Assembly: GCF_946222605.1 (NCBI RefSeq)
Contig: NZ_CAMIIE010000002.1
Location: 1 to 64,000, forward strand
Source of the DNA: an uncultured Acidocella sp.
Lineage (GTDB): Bacteria > Pseudomonadota > Alphaproteobacteria > Acetobacterales > Acetobacteraceae
DNA: 64,000 nt
Direction of reading: 5' to 3'
A program made the translations under genes and the position numbers. The notes beneath the pieces are model-generated. The model did no database searches. It was not told where the DNA came from and saw nothing but the letters and a program-made list of their open reading frames with translations. Below are positions 26,024-34,508 of the stretch, in pieces (position 1 is the stretch's first letter; the number at the start of each line of letters is the position of its first letter).

Positions 26024-26323
26024 ATGAATATCGGTGCCATTCTGCCTGTTACCGCCGGCCTCGCCACGGCCGGCTCCTCGCAGCCGGCGACGGGGGCGGA
26101 TGGCAGCTTTCTCGACCTCGCCAATGCGGCGTTGAAGGAGGTTTCGGGCGCGCAGGCGCAGGCCGGCACCGCCGAGGCCAGCTATGCCGCGGGCGTGCCC
26201 GGGGCCAGCCTGGCGCAGGCGCTGGTGGCCAGCGACAAGGCGGAGACCGCCTGGAGTGCGACCGTCGCGGTGCGCAACGAAGCCGTCTCGGCCTACCAAT
26301 CGATCATGAATATGCAGTTCTGA
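26024..26323 (+). CDS. fliE: Hook-basal body complex protein FliE
   Basis: A 99-residue protein joining the MS ring to the rod. The family's C-terminal pattern is present: ASLAQALVASDKAETAWSATVAVRNEAVSAYQSIMNMQF. A good AAGGA ribosome site precedes the ATG at 9 nt. It is the first gene of the plus-strand operon, 4 nt before fliF. Confidence 0.93.
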   Translation: MNIGAILPVTAGLATAGSSQPATGADGSFLDLANAALKEVSGAQAQAGTAEASYAAGVPGASLAQALVASDKAETAWSATVAVRNEAVSAYQSIMNMQF

Positions 26324-26327
26324 GCCG

Positions 26328-27899
26328 ATGGCCGATTGGCGCACGCAGCTCGTTCGGGTGCGTACCCAGGCCGCGCAGGCGCCGCGCCTGCTGCTGGCGG
26401 GCGGCGCTGTCATCGCCGCCTCGGCGGCTCTGGTCGGCTGGCTGGAATTCTCCTCGCCGCCCTACGCGGTGCTGGAAGAAGGCTTGAGCCCGGCCGAGGG
26501 CGGCAAGGTGATCGCGACGCTGCAGAAGCTCGGCATACCCTATCAATTGCGCGAGGCCGGGGACGTGATCCTGGTGCCGGCCCCGCAGCTGGCGCAGGCG
26601 CGGCTGCAGCTCGGCGCCGCCCAGGTGCCTGGCGATGATGTGAATAACGCCTGGACGCAGGTGGAAAACGCGCCGATGACCGCCTCCGACCAGGCGCAGC
26701 AGGCGATGGGCAACCAGGCGCTGGAACTCTCGCTGCAGCATTCCATCGAAGGGCTGCAGGGCGTGCGCGCGGCGCAGGTCTTTCTGGCGATCCCCGCACA
26801 GACGCCGTTCCTGGCGGACCAGCCCAAACCCTCCGCCTCGGTGGTGATCGACGCCTCGGCCGCCGCCGCGCAGGCGCAGGGCGTGGCGATCGCCGGGCTG
26901 GTCGCCGGCGCGGTGCCGGGGATGACGCCCGAGCAGATCACGGTGGAGACCACAGCCGGTGCGACGGTGTTTCCGCAGACCGGGGCGGCCGGCAACGCCG
27001 CCCAGCTCGCCACCACCGGCGATATCGAGGCGCAGGCCGCGGCGCGCGTGGCTGATATTCTAACTCCCTTGGTCGGCGCTGGGAATTTTCGCACCGGCAT
27101 CAGCGCGGATGTGGATTTCACCCAGGTCCGCACGCATCAGACGCTCTATGGTCCCGGCCATGTGGTGCAGCATGCGGTGCAGGACAACTCCCAGCAGAGC
27201 GGCGCCACCCAGGCCGCCGCCATCGGCATTCCCGGCGCGCTCTCCAACCAGCCGCCGGCCGCCACCACCGCCAATCCGGCGCCGGTGCCAACGCAGCCCG
27301 GCGGCGCTCCGGCAACCGGCACCGCCGCCACCGCCAGCGGCCAGGGCGCGCAAGGCCCGCAGCAGGTCAGCAGCCAGCAGGACCAGACCTACCAGAACGA
27401 TGTCAGCGACAGCGACATCACCCATCCGGATTGGGCGGTGAAGGGCATCGCGGTCTCGGTCGTGCTCAACCAGGCGGCGCTGGGCCAGCTTTCCACCGCG
27501 CAGGTGAAGAGCGCCATCGCCAGCGCCTTTTCCTATCCCAGCGTCAGCGTGAACGTGCTGGCCGCGCCCTTCCACGCGCAGCCGATCGGCAGCGGCGCGG
27601 TGCTGAGCGATTCCAGCGGCGCGCTCACCCATGCGGCGCTGGAGCTGCTGGCGGCCTTGTTCGTGCTGTTCGGCCTGGCCTTGCCGCTCTCGCGCCGGCT
27701 GAAAACGGTGGATCTGAAAGCGATCCTCACCCCGCCGCTGCCGCCACCGCCGCCAGCGCCGCCGCCGGTGCTGCGGCCGGAGATGATCACCCCGGCGGTG
27801 AATTTCACCCCGCTGCGCGAGCAGGTGGCGCAGAATCCGCGCGGCGTCGCCAGCCTGCTGCAAAGCTGGGCCGACGATACGGAGGGGAAGGAGCGATGA
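26328..27899 (+). CDS. fliF: MS-ring protein FliF
   Basis: A 523-residue inner-membrane ring protein with a transmembrane helix near residues 22-42 and a second near 430-450. The ring-building motif region LEFSSPPYAVLEEGLSPAEGGKVIATLQKLGIPYQL and the segment NQALELSLQHSIEGLQGVRAAQVFLAIP are characteristic of FliF/YscJ. The cytosolic tail (about 480-523, NFTPLREQVAQNPRGVASLLQSW) should bind FliG. Stop and fliG start overlap as ATGA. Confidence 0.96.
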   Translation: MADWRTQLVRVRTQAAQAPRLLLAGGAVIAASAALVGWLEFSSPPYAVLEEGLSPAEGGKVIATLQKLGIPYQLREAGDVILVPAPQLAQARLQLGAAQVPGDDVNNAWTQVENAPMTASDQAQQAMGNQALELSLQHSIEGLQGVRAAQVFLAIPAQTPFLADQPKPSASVVIDASAAAAQAQGVAIAGLVAGAVPGMTPEQITVETTAGATVFPQTGAAGNAAQLATTGDIEAQAAARVADILTPLVGAGNFRTGISADVDFTQVRTHQTLYGPGHVVQHAVQDNSQQSGATQAAAIGIPGALSNQPPAATTANPAPVPTQPGGAPATGTAATASGQGAQGPQQVSSQQDQTYQNDVSDSDITHPDWAVKGIAVSVVLNQAALGQLSTAQVKSAIASAFSYPSVSVNVLAAPFHAQPIGSGAVLSDSSGALTHAALELLAALFVLFGLALPLSRRLKTVDLKAILTPPLPPPPPAPPPVLRPEMITPAVNFTPLREQVAQNPRGVASLLQSWADDTEGKER

Positions 27900-28942
27900 G
27901 CGTTACCGCATCCAAACCTACCGTTAAACTGGCCCCGATGCCGCCGGCGGACCCGCTGAGCGGCGTCGAGCGTGTGGCGGTGGTGCTGCAGGAGCTGGGC
28001 GAAGAGGCCGCCGCGCTGGTGCTGCGCGAAATGGACGACGCGCTGGTGACCAAGATCTCCACCGCGATGACGGCGATGCGCAACGTGCCCTTTGGCCTGC
28101 GCAACCAGGTGATGCAGCGTTTCGTCGCGGATATGGGCGAGCAGGGCCTGAGCGGCCCGGCGCTGAAATTCCTGCACCGCACGCTGATCAACGCCTTCGG
28201 CGAGGCGCAGGCGCGCGAAATCCTACGCAGGCTCGCCCGCCAGAACGCCACCCGCGCCTTCCAGCTGCCGGCGCAATGCGACCCGCAGACCCTGGCGGTG
28301 CAGATGGCGAATGAGCGGCCGCAGACCATCGCCCTGCTGCTGGCGCATATTCCGCAGGAAATCGCCGCCGAGATGCTCACCTTCCTGCCGGAGGAGCTGG
28401 CGGCGGAGGCGCTGTATCGCTTCTCCATCCTGGACGTGGTCTCGCCCAACGCGGTGCTGGAATTGCAGCAGATGGTCGATGAGATGATGCAGGCGGCGGC
28501 CTCCGGCGGCAAGCGCGTGGCCAATCTCGGCGGGCCGAAGCTGGCGGCGGAAATCCTCAACCAGCTGCAGGCGGACAAGATGCAGCAGGTGCTGGGCGGC
28601 ATCGAGGCGCATGACAGCCCGACGGCGGAGAAGATCCGCGAAAACCTGTTCACCTTCCCGGATCTGGTGCGCCTGCCGGATGCGGCGTTGCGGATGCTGC
28701 TGCGCGAGATCTCGCCGGAGCTGCTGGCCCCGGCGCTGCGCCTGGCGGATACGGAGCTGAAGGAGCGCTTCTTCGCCAATATCTCGGCGCGCCAGCGCGA
28801 GGTGCTGAACGAGGAGCTGACCGGCGGGCCGGGCCTGCGCCGCGCCGATGTGCTGGCGGCGCAAGCGGAGATCGTCGCGGTGGCGCTGCGGCTGGCGGAA
28901 GAAGGCAAGATCGCGGTGCGCGCCAGCGAGGAGCTGCTCTGA
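27896..28942 (+). CDS. fliG: Flagellar motor switch protein FliG
   Basis: A 348-residue rotor protein. The ATG at 27896 overlaps the fliF stop; the long open frame upstream is a shadow. The N-terminal FliF-binding domain, the middle domain and the C-terminal torque domain are all present. Two usual motifs differ: the EHPQ of the middle domain reads Glu140-Arg141-Pro-Gln, and the acidic D-D-R at the start of the torque helix reads P-D-A in LVRLPDAALRMLLREI. EHPQ normally contacts the FliM GGXG motif, which is also changed in this locus. Confidence 0.95.
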   Translation: MSVTASKPTVKLAPMPPADPLSGVERVAVVLQELGEEAAALVLREMDDALVTKISTAMTAMRNVPFGLRNQVMQRFVADMGEQGLSGPALKFLHRTLINAFGEAQAREILRRLARQNATRAFQLPAQCDPQTLAVQMANERPQTIALLLAHIPQEIAAEMLTFLPEELAAEALYRFSILDVVSPNAVLELQQMVDEMMQAAASGGKRVANLGGPKLAAEILNQLQADKMQQVLGGIEAHDSPTAEKIRENLFTFPDLVRLPDAALRMLLREISPELLAPALRLADTELKERFFANISARQREVLNEELTGGPGLRRADVLAAQAEIVAVALRLAEEGKIAVRASEELL

Positions 28943-30363
28943 TGCAGGCGCTCCCGCCCAGCAGCACCGCGATGCCGGCCCCGGCGCAAAGCGCTGAGAG
29001 CTACATCGCGCAGAGCGCCCCCCTGCAGAGCCCCACGGCCTACACGCAAAGCGCCTCGGCCGACGCCACGCAAACGCCCGCTGGCGCCAATGCCGCGTCC
29101 GATGACTGGACCAGCGCCTTGCAGACGGCGCAGCAAAGCAGCCCGCCCGCCGCCCAGAGCAGCGCCGCCCCACAGAGCGGCGACACGGCCCCGCCCCGCC
29201 CGGCCGACCAGGAAGCCGACCAGCCTGCCGCCGACCAGGCAGCGGCCAGCCCCCCCGCTTCGCCGACGGCACAATCCGCCTCCACCGCCAGCGACGCCGG
29301 CCAGAGCGCCGGCCCGCATAAGCATGAGGATCACAGCGATGCCGGTTCGCTCGGCGCCCTCGCCGCTTTGGTGCTGGGCGTGGCGAGCGGCCAGAGCCAG
29401 CCCGCCGCCGCGCCAGCGCCGCCCGGCAAGGCGGAGGGCAAGAGCGAGAGCAAGACCACCAGCGGCGCGAGCGGCAAAAGCACCGTAAGCGCACTCCCGG
29501 CCGGCGGCGCGGCCAGTCGCGGCAGCGCCCAGCCCAGCCCGCCCCTCCCCGCCGACGCGACCGATTCCGCAGCGCCAGCCAGCGATCAAGCCGCGGCGCA
29601 AGCCACGCCCGCCGCGGCGAAACACGCCGCCCCGCTCGTCGCCCAGCCCGCAATCACCGCCACGGCCAGCGCCACGGCGACGGCAAGCCCCAGCGCGCCT
29701 GCCCCAACCGCCACTGCCCCAGCCACCAGCGCCGCCGCCGCCAGCCCGCCGCCCGCCCTGGCCAGCAGCGCGTCCGCCACCACGACCATGCCCGTCACCG
29801 CCGGCGTGAAAAGCAAGGGCAGCCCCCTGCCCGGCACCGCCAGCCTGCCCGCCGCCAGCACCACCACCTCTCCGCCTGCCGCCGCCCTGGCCATGGCCGC
29901 CCCTGGCACCACGCAGACCAATGGCGGCACTGCCCAGCCCGTCACCAACACGCCCGTCAGCGCCAGCACCGGGCTGGAGGCGACCTCGCTCGCCCCCGCC
30001 GCCCTCGCCGCGACCATCTCGGCCCTGCACCAGAACGGCCAGTCCCACGCGACGCTGCGGCTCGACCCGCCGGATCTCGGCCAGCTCACCGTCAATCTCG
30101 GCCTCAGCGCCGCCGGGCAGCTCAACGTCACCTTCATCCCCAGCACCGCCCATGCCGCGCAGGCGCTGCATAACGGCATGGATGGGTTCCGCCAGGCGGT
30201 GGGCAATGCCGGGCTCAGCCTTGGCCAGGCGGATGTGAGTTCCGGCGGCCAGGGCCAGCAGGCCCCCGCCCAGCCGCAAGCCCAGCGCCCGGCGCAGAGC
30301 GCCAGCGCCGCGCTGGCCCCCACGCCTGTAATCACCGATACCGGGGTGCGCGCCTATGCTTGA
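28942..30363 (+). CDS. fliK: Flagellar hook-length control protein FliK
   Basis: A 473-residue protein. The first ~350 residues are very low in complexity, rich in Ala, Ser, Pro, Gln and Thr, as expected for the ruler part. The C-terminal domain (about 355-420) matches the FliK/Flg_hook pattern: ATLRLDPPDLGQLTVNLGLSAAGQLNVTFIPSTAHAAQAL. It controls hook length and triggers the FlhB switch. It overlaps fliG (TGATG) and the next gene by 8 nt. Confidence 0.88.
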   Translation: MQALPPSSTAMPAPAQSAESYIAQSAPLQSPTAYTQSASADATQTPAGANAASDDWTSALQTAQQSSPPAAQSSAAPQSGDTAPPRPADQEADQPAADQAAASPPASPTAQSASTASDAGQSAGPHKHEDHSDAGSLGALAALVLGVASGQSQPAAAPAPPGKAEGKSESKTTSGASGKSTVSALPAGGAASRGSAQPSPPLPADATDSAAPASDQAAAQATPAAAKHAAPLVAQPAITATASATATASPSAPAPTATAPATSAAAASPPPALASSASATTTMPVTAGVKSKGSPLPGTASLPAASTTTSPPAAALAMAAPGTTQTNGGTAQPVTNTPVSASTGLEATSLAPAALAATISALHQNGQSHATLRLDPPDLGQLTVNLGLSAAGQLNVTFIPSTAHAAQALHNGMDGFRQAVGNAGLSLGQADVSSGGQGQQAPAQPQAQRPAQSASAALAPTPVITDTGVRAYA

Positions 30364-31621
30364 CGCCCCCAGCGCCCTGCTGCGCGACCCGACCGACATC
30401 AAGCCGCTCGACCTGCTCAACCATGTCCGCGCCCCCGGGCTGCGGCCGGGGCTGATGGAGACGCTCTCGGCGCGCTTCATGCGCCAGATCGCGCTGGCTT
30501 TGTTCAAGACCACCCGCAGCCCGGTCTCGCTGCTGTCCAGCAAAACCGGCATCGCCCCGCATGAGGCGGTGCTGGAGCGGCTGCCGGATGTGCTGCTGGC
30601 CGGCCATGCGGACCTCGCCCCGCTGCGCGGGCGCGCGCTGCTGGCGCTGGACGGGGCGCTGCTGGGCGCCATCGTCGATGGCATGTGCGGCGCCTCCATC
30701 CCCTCCAGCGCCCCGGCGCATGATCTTTCGGCGATGGAGCTGCGCATCGGCCGGCAGCTGATCGAGGCTGTGTATAAATCCGCCTCCGACTCCCTCGCCC
30801 CGCTCGGCATCGCGCCGCTGCTCGCCTCCAGCTACGAGACCGCGCATGCGATGCTGGGCGTGGCCGAGGCGCAGGACTGGATGATCGAGATCACCGGCCA
30901 GTTCGAAACCGCGCTCGGCCAGGGGCGCATCACCATCGCCCTGCCCTTCGCCCCGCTGGATGCGCTGGAGCAGAAGCTGCTGGCGCAGAGCGGTGCGAAT
31001 GCCCGCAACGCCGCCGATGACGGCTGGGCCGCGCGCCTGGCCGCCAGCAGCGAGGCGGTGAAGCTGCCGCTCTGTTTCGAAATCGCCCGCGGGCATCTGC
31101 CGATGTCGCTGGTCAGCGCGTTGCGGCCGGGCGCGCTGCTGCCGCTCGGCCTGCTGCCGGAAGCCATCGCCGTCTCCGGCGGGGTGGATCTTTTCCGGGC
31201 CGAATATGGCCAGTTCGAAGGCGCCATCGCCTGCCGGGTGAGCCCCGGCCAGGACCTCCAGAAGGGACAGAGCATGACCGACACCCCCCCCGAGATCGCG
31301 CTTGAGCCGTTGAACCCGCTGCCCGGCCAGGGCCACGCGCTGGATGGCAGCAAGCTGCTCGACCGCGTGCAGGTGGCCATCGCCGTGGAGCTGGGGCGGG
31401 CGGCGCTCAGCGTGAAGGAGATGCGGGCCTTGCGCCAGGGCCAGGTGATCGCGCTGGATCAGCGCGTCGGCGAACCGTTGGTGATTTACGCCAACGGGCT
31501 GAAGCTGGCGCATGGCGAGGTTGTCGCCATCGGCGATGGTGAGCGCTACGGCATCCGCATCACCGGCCTGGCCGGCGAGGCCGAAGCCGAGACCGAGCCG
31601 CAGCAAGAGGCGGCCGAATGA
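30356..31621 (+). CDS. Fused motor switch protein FliM-FliN
   Basis: One uninterrupted 421-codon frame that covers both C-ring proteins. Residues 30-225 match the FliM middle domain (LAPLRGRALLALDGALLGAIVDGM). Residues 237-295 are a FliM-type SpoA domain, and residues 334-405 a FliN-type SpoA domain (LLDRVQVAIAVELGRAALSVKEMRALRQGQVIAL). The EIDALL CheY-binding peptide expected at the FliM N-terminus is missing, and the FliG-binding GGXG reads C111-G-A-S114. An in-frame ATG at codon 307 with its own ribosome-site-like AAGGGA may also give free FliN. No other fliM or fliN is in the locus. Confidence 0.88.
   Translation: MLDAPSALLRDPTDIKPLDLLNHVRAPGLRPGLMETLSARFMRQIALALFKTTRSPVSLLSSKTGIAPHEAVLERLPDVLLAGHADLAPLRGRALLALDGALLGAIVDGMCGASIPSSAPAHDLSAMELRIGRQLIEAVYKSASDSLAPLGIAPLLASSYETAHAMLGVAEAQDWMIEITGQFETALGQGRITIALPFAPLDALEQKLLAQSGANARNAADDGWAARLAASSEAVKLPLCFEIARGHLPMSLVSALRPGALLPLGLLPEAIAVSGGVDLFRAEYGQFEGAIACRVSPGQDLQKGQSMTDTPPEIALEPLNPLPGQGHALDGSKLLDRVQVAIAVELGRAALSVKEMRALRQGQVIALDQRVGEPLVIYANGLKLAHGEVVAIGDGERYGIRITGLAGEAEAETEPQQEAAE
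31274..31621 (+). CDS. fliN: Possible free FliN from internal start inside fliMN
   Basis: Within the fused frame, ATG at 31274 is preceded by GAAGGGA at about 7 nt. Translation from it would give a 115-residue protein starting MTDTPPEIALEPL. Its length and layout (short acidic leader, one SpoA domain) match ordinary stand-alone FliN. The related type III secretion protein SctQ/SpaO is known to make a short SpoA product from an internal start, so the same device is plausible here. It remains a prediction. Confidence 0.5.
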   Translation: MTDTPPEIALEPLNPLPGQGHALDGSKLLDRVQVAIAVELGRAALSVKEMRALRQGQVIALDQRVGEPLVIYANGLKLAHGEVVAIGDGERYGIRITGLAGEAEAETEPQQEAAE

Positions 31622-31881
31622 CCAATAGCGATGTCGATGCCGGCGCCTGGATCGCCTTTGCGGAGCTGGCGGGGCCGATCCTGCTGCTGCTGCTGGTGAT
31701 CGGCGTCGCCACCGGCGCGCTGCAGACCGCGACCCAGATCAAGGAAGCCTCGGTGCCCTTCGTGTTGAAGCTGGCCGGGGTGGCGGTGCTCACCTCGCTG
31801 GCCGGGCCGATGATGCTGGGCGGGGTGGAGCATTACGCGTTGCATCTGTTCAGCGCGATTCCGGGGCTGGTGCATGGCTGA
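31618..31881 (+). CDS. Second FliQ-like export gate protein
   Basis: An 87-residue protein with two transmembrane helices around the core TGALQTATQIKEASVPFVLKLAGV. This matches the FliQ pattern (LQAATQ-I-x-E-x-T-L-S-F-x-P-K) but with Ala-to-Thr and Pro-to-Leu changes compared with the copy at 15059. It is coupled to fliMN (ATGA) and overlaps flhA by 8 nt. Whether it enters the FliPQR gate, replaces the other FliQ, or helps FlhA cannot be decided from sequence. The two copies differ strongly, so they are not a recent duplication. Confidence 0.82.
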   Translation: MTNSDVDAGAWIAFAELAGPILLLLLVIGVATGALQTATQIKEASVPFVLKLAGVAVLTSLAGPMMLGGVEHYALHLFSAIPGLVHG

Positions 31882-33967
31882 GGCCCTCCCGCTCTCCGGC
31901 TTTCCCAAGCTGAACGCGGCCCAGTTCGCGGGGCCGATTCTGGTCCTGCTGATCCTGGTGATGCTGGTGGTGCCGCTGCCGCCGGCGGCGATCTCGCTGC
32001 TGTTCGCCATCAATATCTCCGCCGGTCTGGTGATCCTCGGCGCCTCGCTCTACATCGCCTCGCCGGCTGAATTCTCGGCCTTCCCCTCGATCTTGCTGGC
32101 GACCACGCTGATGCGCCTGGCGCTGAATGTCGCCACCGCGCGCGCCATTCTGCTCAACGGCGCCACCGGGCCGGGCGCGGCCGGGCATGTCATCGAGGCC
32201 TTCGGGCAATTCGCCGTGGGCGGCAACTACGTTGTCGGCGGCATCATCTTTGTCATTCTCATCATCATCAATTTCGTGGTGGTGACCAAGGGCGCCTCGC
32301 GCGTCGCCGAGGTTTCGGCCCGCTTCATGCTGGACAGCCTGCCGGGGCGGCAGATGGCGATCGACGCCGAGATCAATGCCGGCGTGCTCACCCCGCAGGC
32401 GGCGGAGCGCCGGCGCGAGATGCTGCGCCGGGAGGCGGATTTCTTCGGCGCCATGGATGGCGCTTCGAAATTCGTGCGCGGCGACGTGATCGCGGCGATG
32501 ATCATTCTGGCGATCAACATGATCGGCGGGCTGATCATCGGCACGCTGCAGGCCGGGCTGCCGCTGGGCGATGCCGCGCGCACCTACACGCTGCTGACCG
32601 TGGGCGATGGCTTGGCGGCGCAGATCCCGTCTCTGACCATCTCGGTGGCGGCCGGCCTGGTGGTGACGCGGGTTGCCACCGGCGAGGATATCGGCGCGCA
32701 GATCAAATCCCAGCTCTGGAAATATCCGCAGGCGCTGGCGTTGGCCGCGGCGATCACCATCGCCATCGGGCTGATGCCGGACATGGCGCATCTGCCGTTT
32801 TTCGCGCTGGGCGGGGCGCTGGGCTTCGCCGCCTGGCGCGCCGCGCGCCAGGCGCGCGAGGCGCAGGCGCAGCCGGAAGCCGCCGGCGCCGCCAAGGCTG
32901 GGAAAGCCGAGGCGAAGCCGGACGCGCTGGCGGATGTCACCGGGGTCGATCCGCTGGGCATGAGCATCGGCTTTGCCCTGGCGCCTTTGGTGGCGGCTGG
33001 CGAGGGCAAGCTGCTCGGCCGCCTCACCGCCGTGCGCCAGCGTTATGGCCGCGCCATGGGATTTTTGATCCCCGCCGTGCATATCAGGGATTCTTCGGAC
33101 CTGCCGCCGAATGCCTACCGCTTCACCCTGCGCGGCGCGGCGATTGGCGGCGGCGAGGCCTGGCCCAATCAATGGCTGGCGATCGAGGGCAATCTGGTCA
33201 TCGACAAGCTGAAAATCGGGCGGCATGTGAAAGACCCCGCCTTCGGCCAGCCGGCGGTGTGGATACCGCAAACCGCCATCGCCCAGGCCGAGGAGCTGGG
33301 CTACACGGTGGTGGATGCCTCCTCCGCCATCGCCACGCATTTTGCCGAGGTGCTGAAACGCTATGGCGCCGAGCTGCTGGGCCGCCCGCAGGTGGAAGGC
33401 CTACTCACCAAACTTGCTGAAACCACGCCGCGCCTGGCCGAGGACCTGCGCGCCGCGATGGCCGCCGGGCTGGTGCGCCAGGTGCTGCAGGGGCTGCTCG
33501 CGGAAGAGGTGCCGGTGCGCGATTTCGAACGCATCGCCGAGGCGATGGTGGAATCCGCCGATACCGGCATCAAGGATCCGGAGCGGCTGCTGGCCTCGGT
33601 GCGCATGCGCCTGGGCCGCTTCATCGTCGCACAGGCCGCCGGACAAGAGAGCGTGCTGAAAGTCGCGGTGCTGCCGCAGCGGCTGGAGGAGCTGGTTTCG
33701 AAATCCCTCCGCGCCGGCAAGGACACTGCCGCCGCCGGCGAGATTGAGCCGGAAAGTGCTGCGCATCTGCGCCAGGCCGCCGAGGCCGCCAGTGCGGCGA
33801 TGAAGGCCAAGGGGCTGCGCCCGGTGCTGGTGACGCAAGCCCCGCTGCGCCGCGCCGTGGCGCGGGTGATCGCCGGGACGCTGCCGGTGCTCTCGCTGGA
33901 TGAAATTCCGCCCAGCATGCCGATGCAGGTGGTGCAGGTGGCCGAGCCGGGCGCCGCCCATGGCTGA
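31874..33967 (+). CDS. flhA: Flagellar export gate protein FlhA
   Basis: A 697-residue protein with eight predicted transmembrane helices (about residues 15-310) and a large cytosolic ring domain. The family signature block is intact: LLFAINISAGLVILGASLYIASPAEFSAFPSILLATTLMRLALNVATAR. The FHIPEP cytosolic loop region GVLTPQAAERRREMLRREADFFGAMDGASKFVRGDVIA is present. It is the docking platform for export substrates. It overlaps the second fliQ and fliA genes by 8 nt each. Confidence 0.97.
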   Translation: MAEALPLSGFPKLNAAQFAGPILVLLILVMLVVPLPPAAISLLFAINISAGLVILGASLYIASPAEFSAFPSILLATTLMRLALNVATARAILLNGATGPGAAGHVIEAFGQFAVGGNYVVGGIIFVILIIINFVVVTKGASRVAEVSARFMLDSLPGRQMAIDAEINAGVLTPQAAERRREMLRREADFFGAMDGASKFVRGDVIAAMIILAINMIGGLIIGTLQAGLPLGDAARTYTLLTVGDGLAAQIPSLTISVAAGLVVTRVATGEDIGAQIKSQLWKYPQALALAAAITIAIGLMPDMAHLPFFALGGALGFAAWRAARQAREAQAQPEAAGAAKAGKAEAKPDALADVTGVDPLGMSIGFALAPLVAAGEGKLLGRLTAVRQRYGRAMGFLIPAVHIRDSSDLPPNAYRFTLRGAAIGGGEAWPNQWLAIEGNLVIDKLKIGRHVKDPAFGQPAVWIPQTAIAQAEELGYTVVDASSAIATHFAEVLKRYGAELLGRPQVEGLLTKLAETTPRLAEDLRAAMAAGLVRQVLQGLLAEEVPVRDFERIAEAMVESADTGIKDPERLLASVRMRLGRFIVAQAAGQESVLKVAVLPQRLEELVSKSLRAGKDTAAAGEIEPESAAHLRQAAEAASAAMKAKGLRPVLVTQAPLRRAVARVIAGTLPVLSLDEIPPSMPMQVVQVAEPGAAHG

Positions 33968-34508
33968 ACTCCGCGCCGCCGACATGCCAACCTACGGCAA
34001 CTGGATCAAGCGCACGGCGTTGCTGCTGAAATCCCGCATGCCCTGGGCGGAGCTGGATGATCTGCTGCAATGGGGCGCCATCGGCCTGCTGGAAGCCCAT
34101 GGCCGCTTCGAGGAAGCCTACGGCGTCACCTTCCAGACCTACGCGATGCGGCGCATCAAGGGCGCCATGCTGGACGGGCTGCGCCGCTCGAAAAGCTTCC
34201 GCTTCACGCAAGGCACTGATGAGACGATGATCGATCTGCATGCCGAGGAAAACGGCATGCTGCCGGAGGATCCGCTGAGCCTGATGCTGCAGAGCGAACG
34301 CCAGGGGGTGCTGGTGGAGGCGCTGCGCGAGCTGGAGCCTGAGGAATATCAGATGCTGGCGCTGCATTTTTTCGAAGAGTTGAATAACCGCGAAATCGCC
34401 CTGGTGCTGGATGTCAGCGACAGCTACGCCTCCAAGCTGCGCGCCAAGGCGCTGGCGCGGCTCTCCACCCTGGTGCGCGCCAAGCTTGAAGGAGTTCCCG
34501 TCACATGA
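33960..34508 (+). CDS. fliA: Short flagellar sigma factor, FliA-like, lacking region 3
   Basis: A 182-residue sigma-70-family protein from the ATG overlapping the end of flhA. Region 2 (about 28-76) reads ELDDLLQWGAIGLLEAHGRFEEAYGVTFQTYAMRRIKGAMLDGLRR and is closest to FliA. Region 4 (about 118-172) ends in an HTH, LNNREIALVLDVSDSYASKLRAKALARL. Only about 40 residues join them, so sigma region 3 is absent; ordinary FliA has about 240 residues. A FlgM-like anti-sigma gene lies downstream and a sigma-28-like promoter precedes the flagellin gene. It overlaps motA by 4 nt. Confidence 0.88.
   Translation: MAELRAADMPTYGNWIKRTALLLKSRMPWAELDDLLQWGAIGLLEAHGRFEEAYGVTFQTYAMRRIKGAMLDGLRRSKSFRFTQGTDETMIDLHAEENGMLPEDPLSLMLQSERQGVLVEALRELEPEEYQMLALHFFEELNNREIALVLDVSDSYASKLRAKALARLSTLVRAKLEGVPVT

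Noticed and set aside
27805..30810. Minus-strand open frame of 1001 codons opposite fliG, fliK and fliMN
   Set aside because: Low-complexity Gly/Ala/Arg translation opposite conserved flagellar genes; no recognisable domain or ribosome site.
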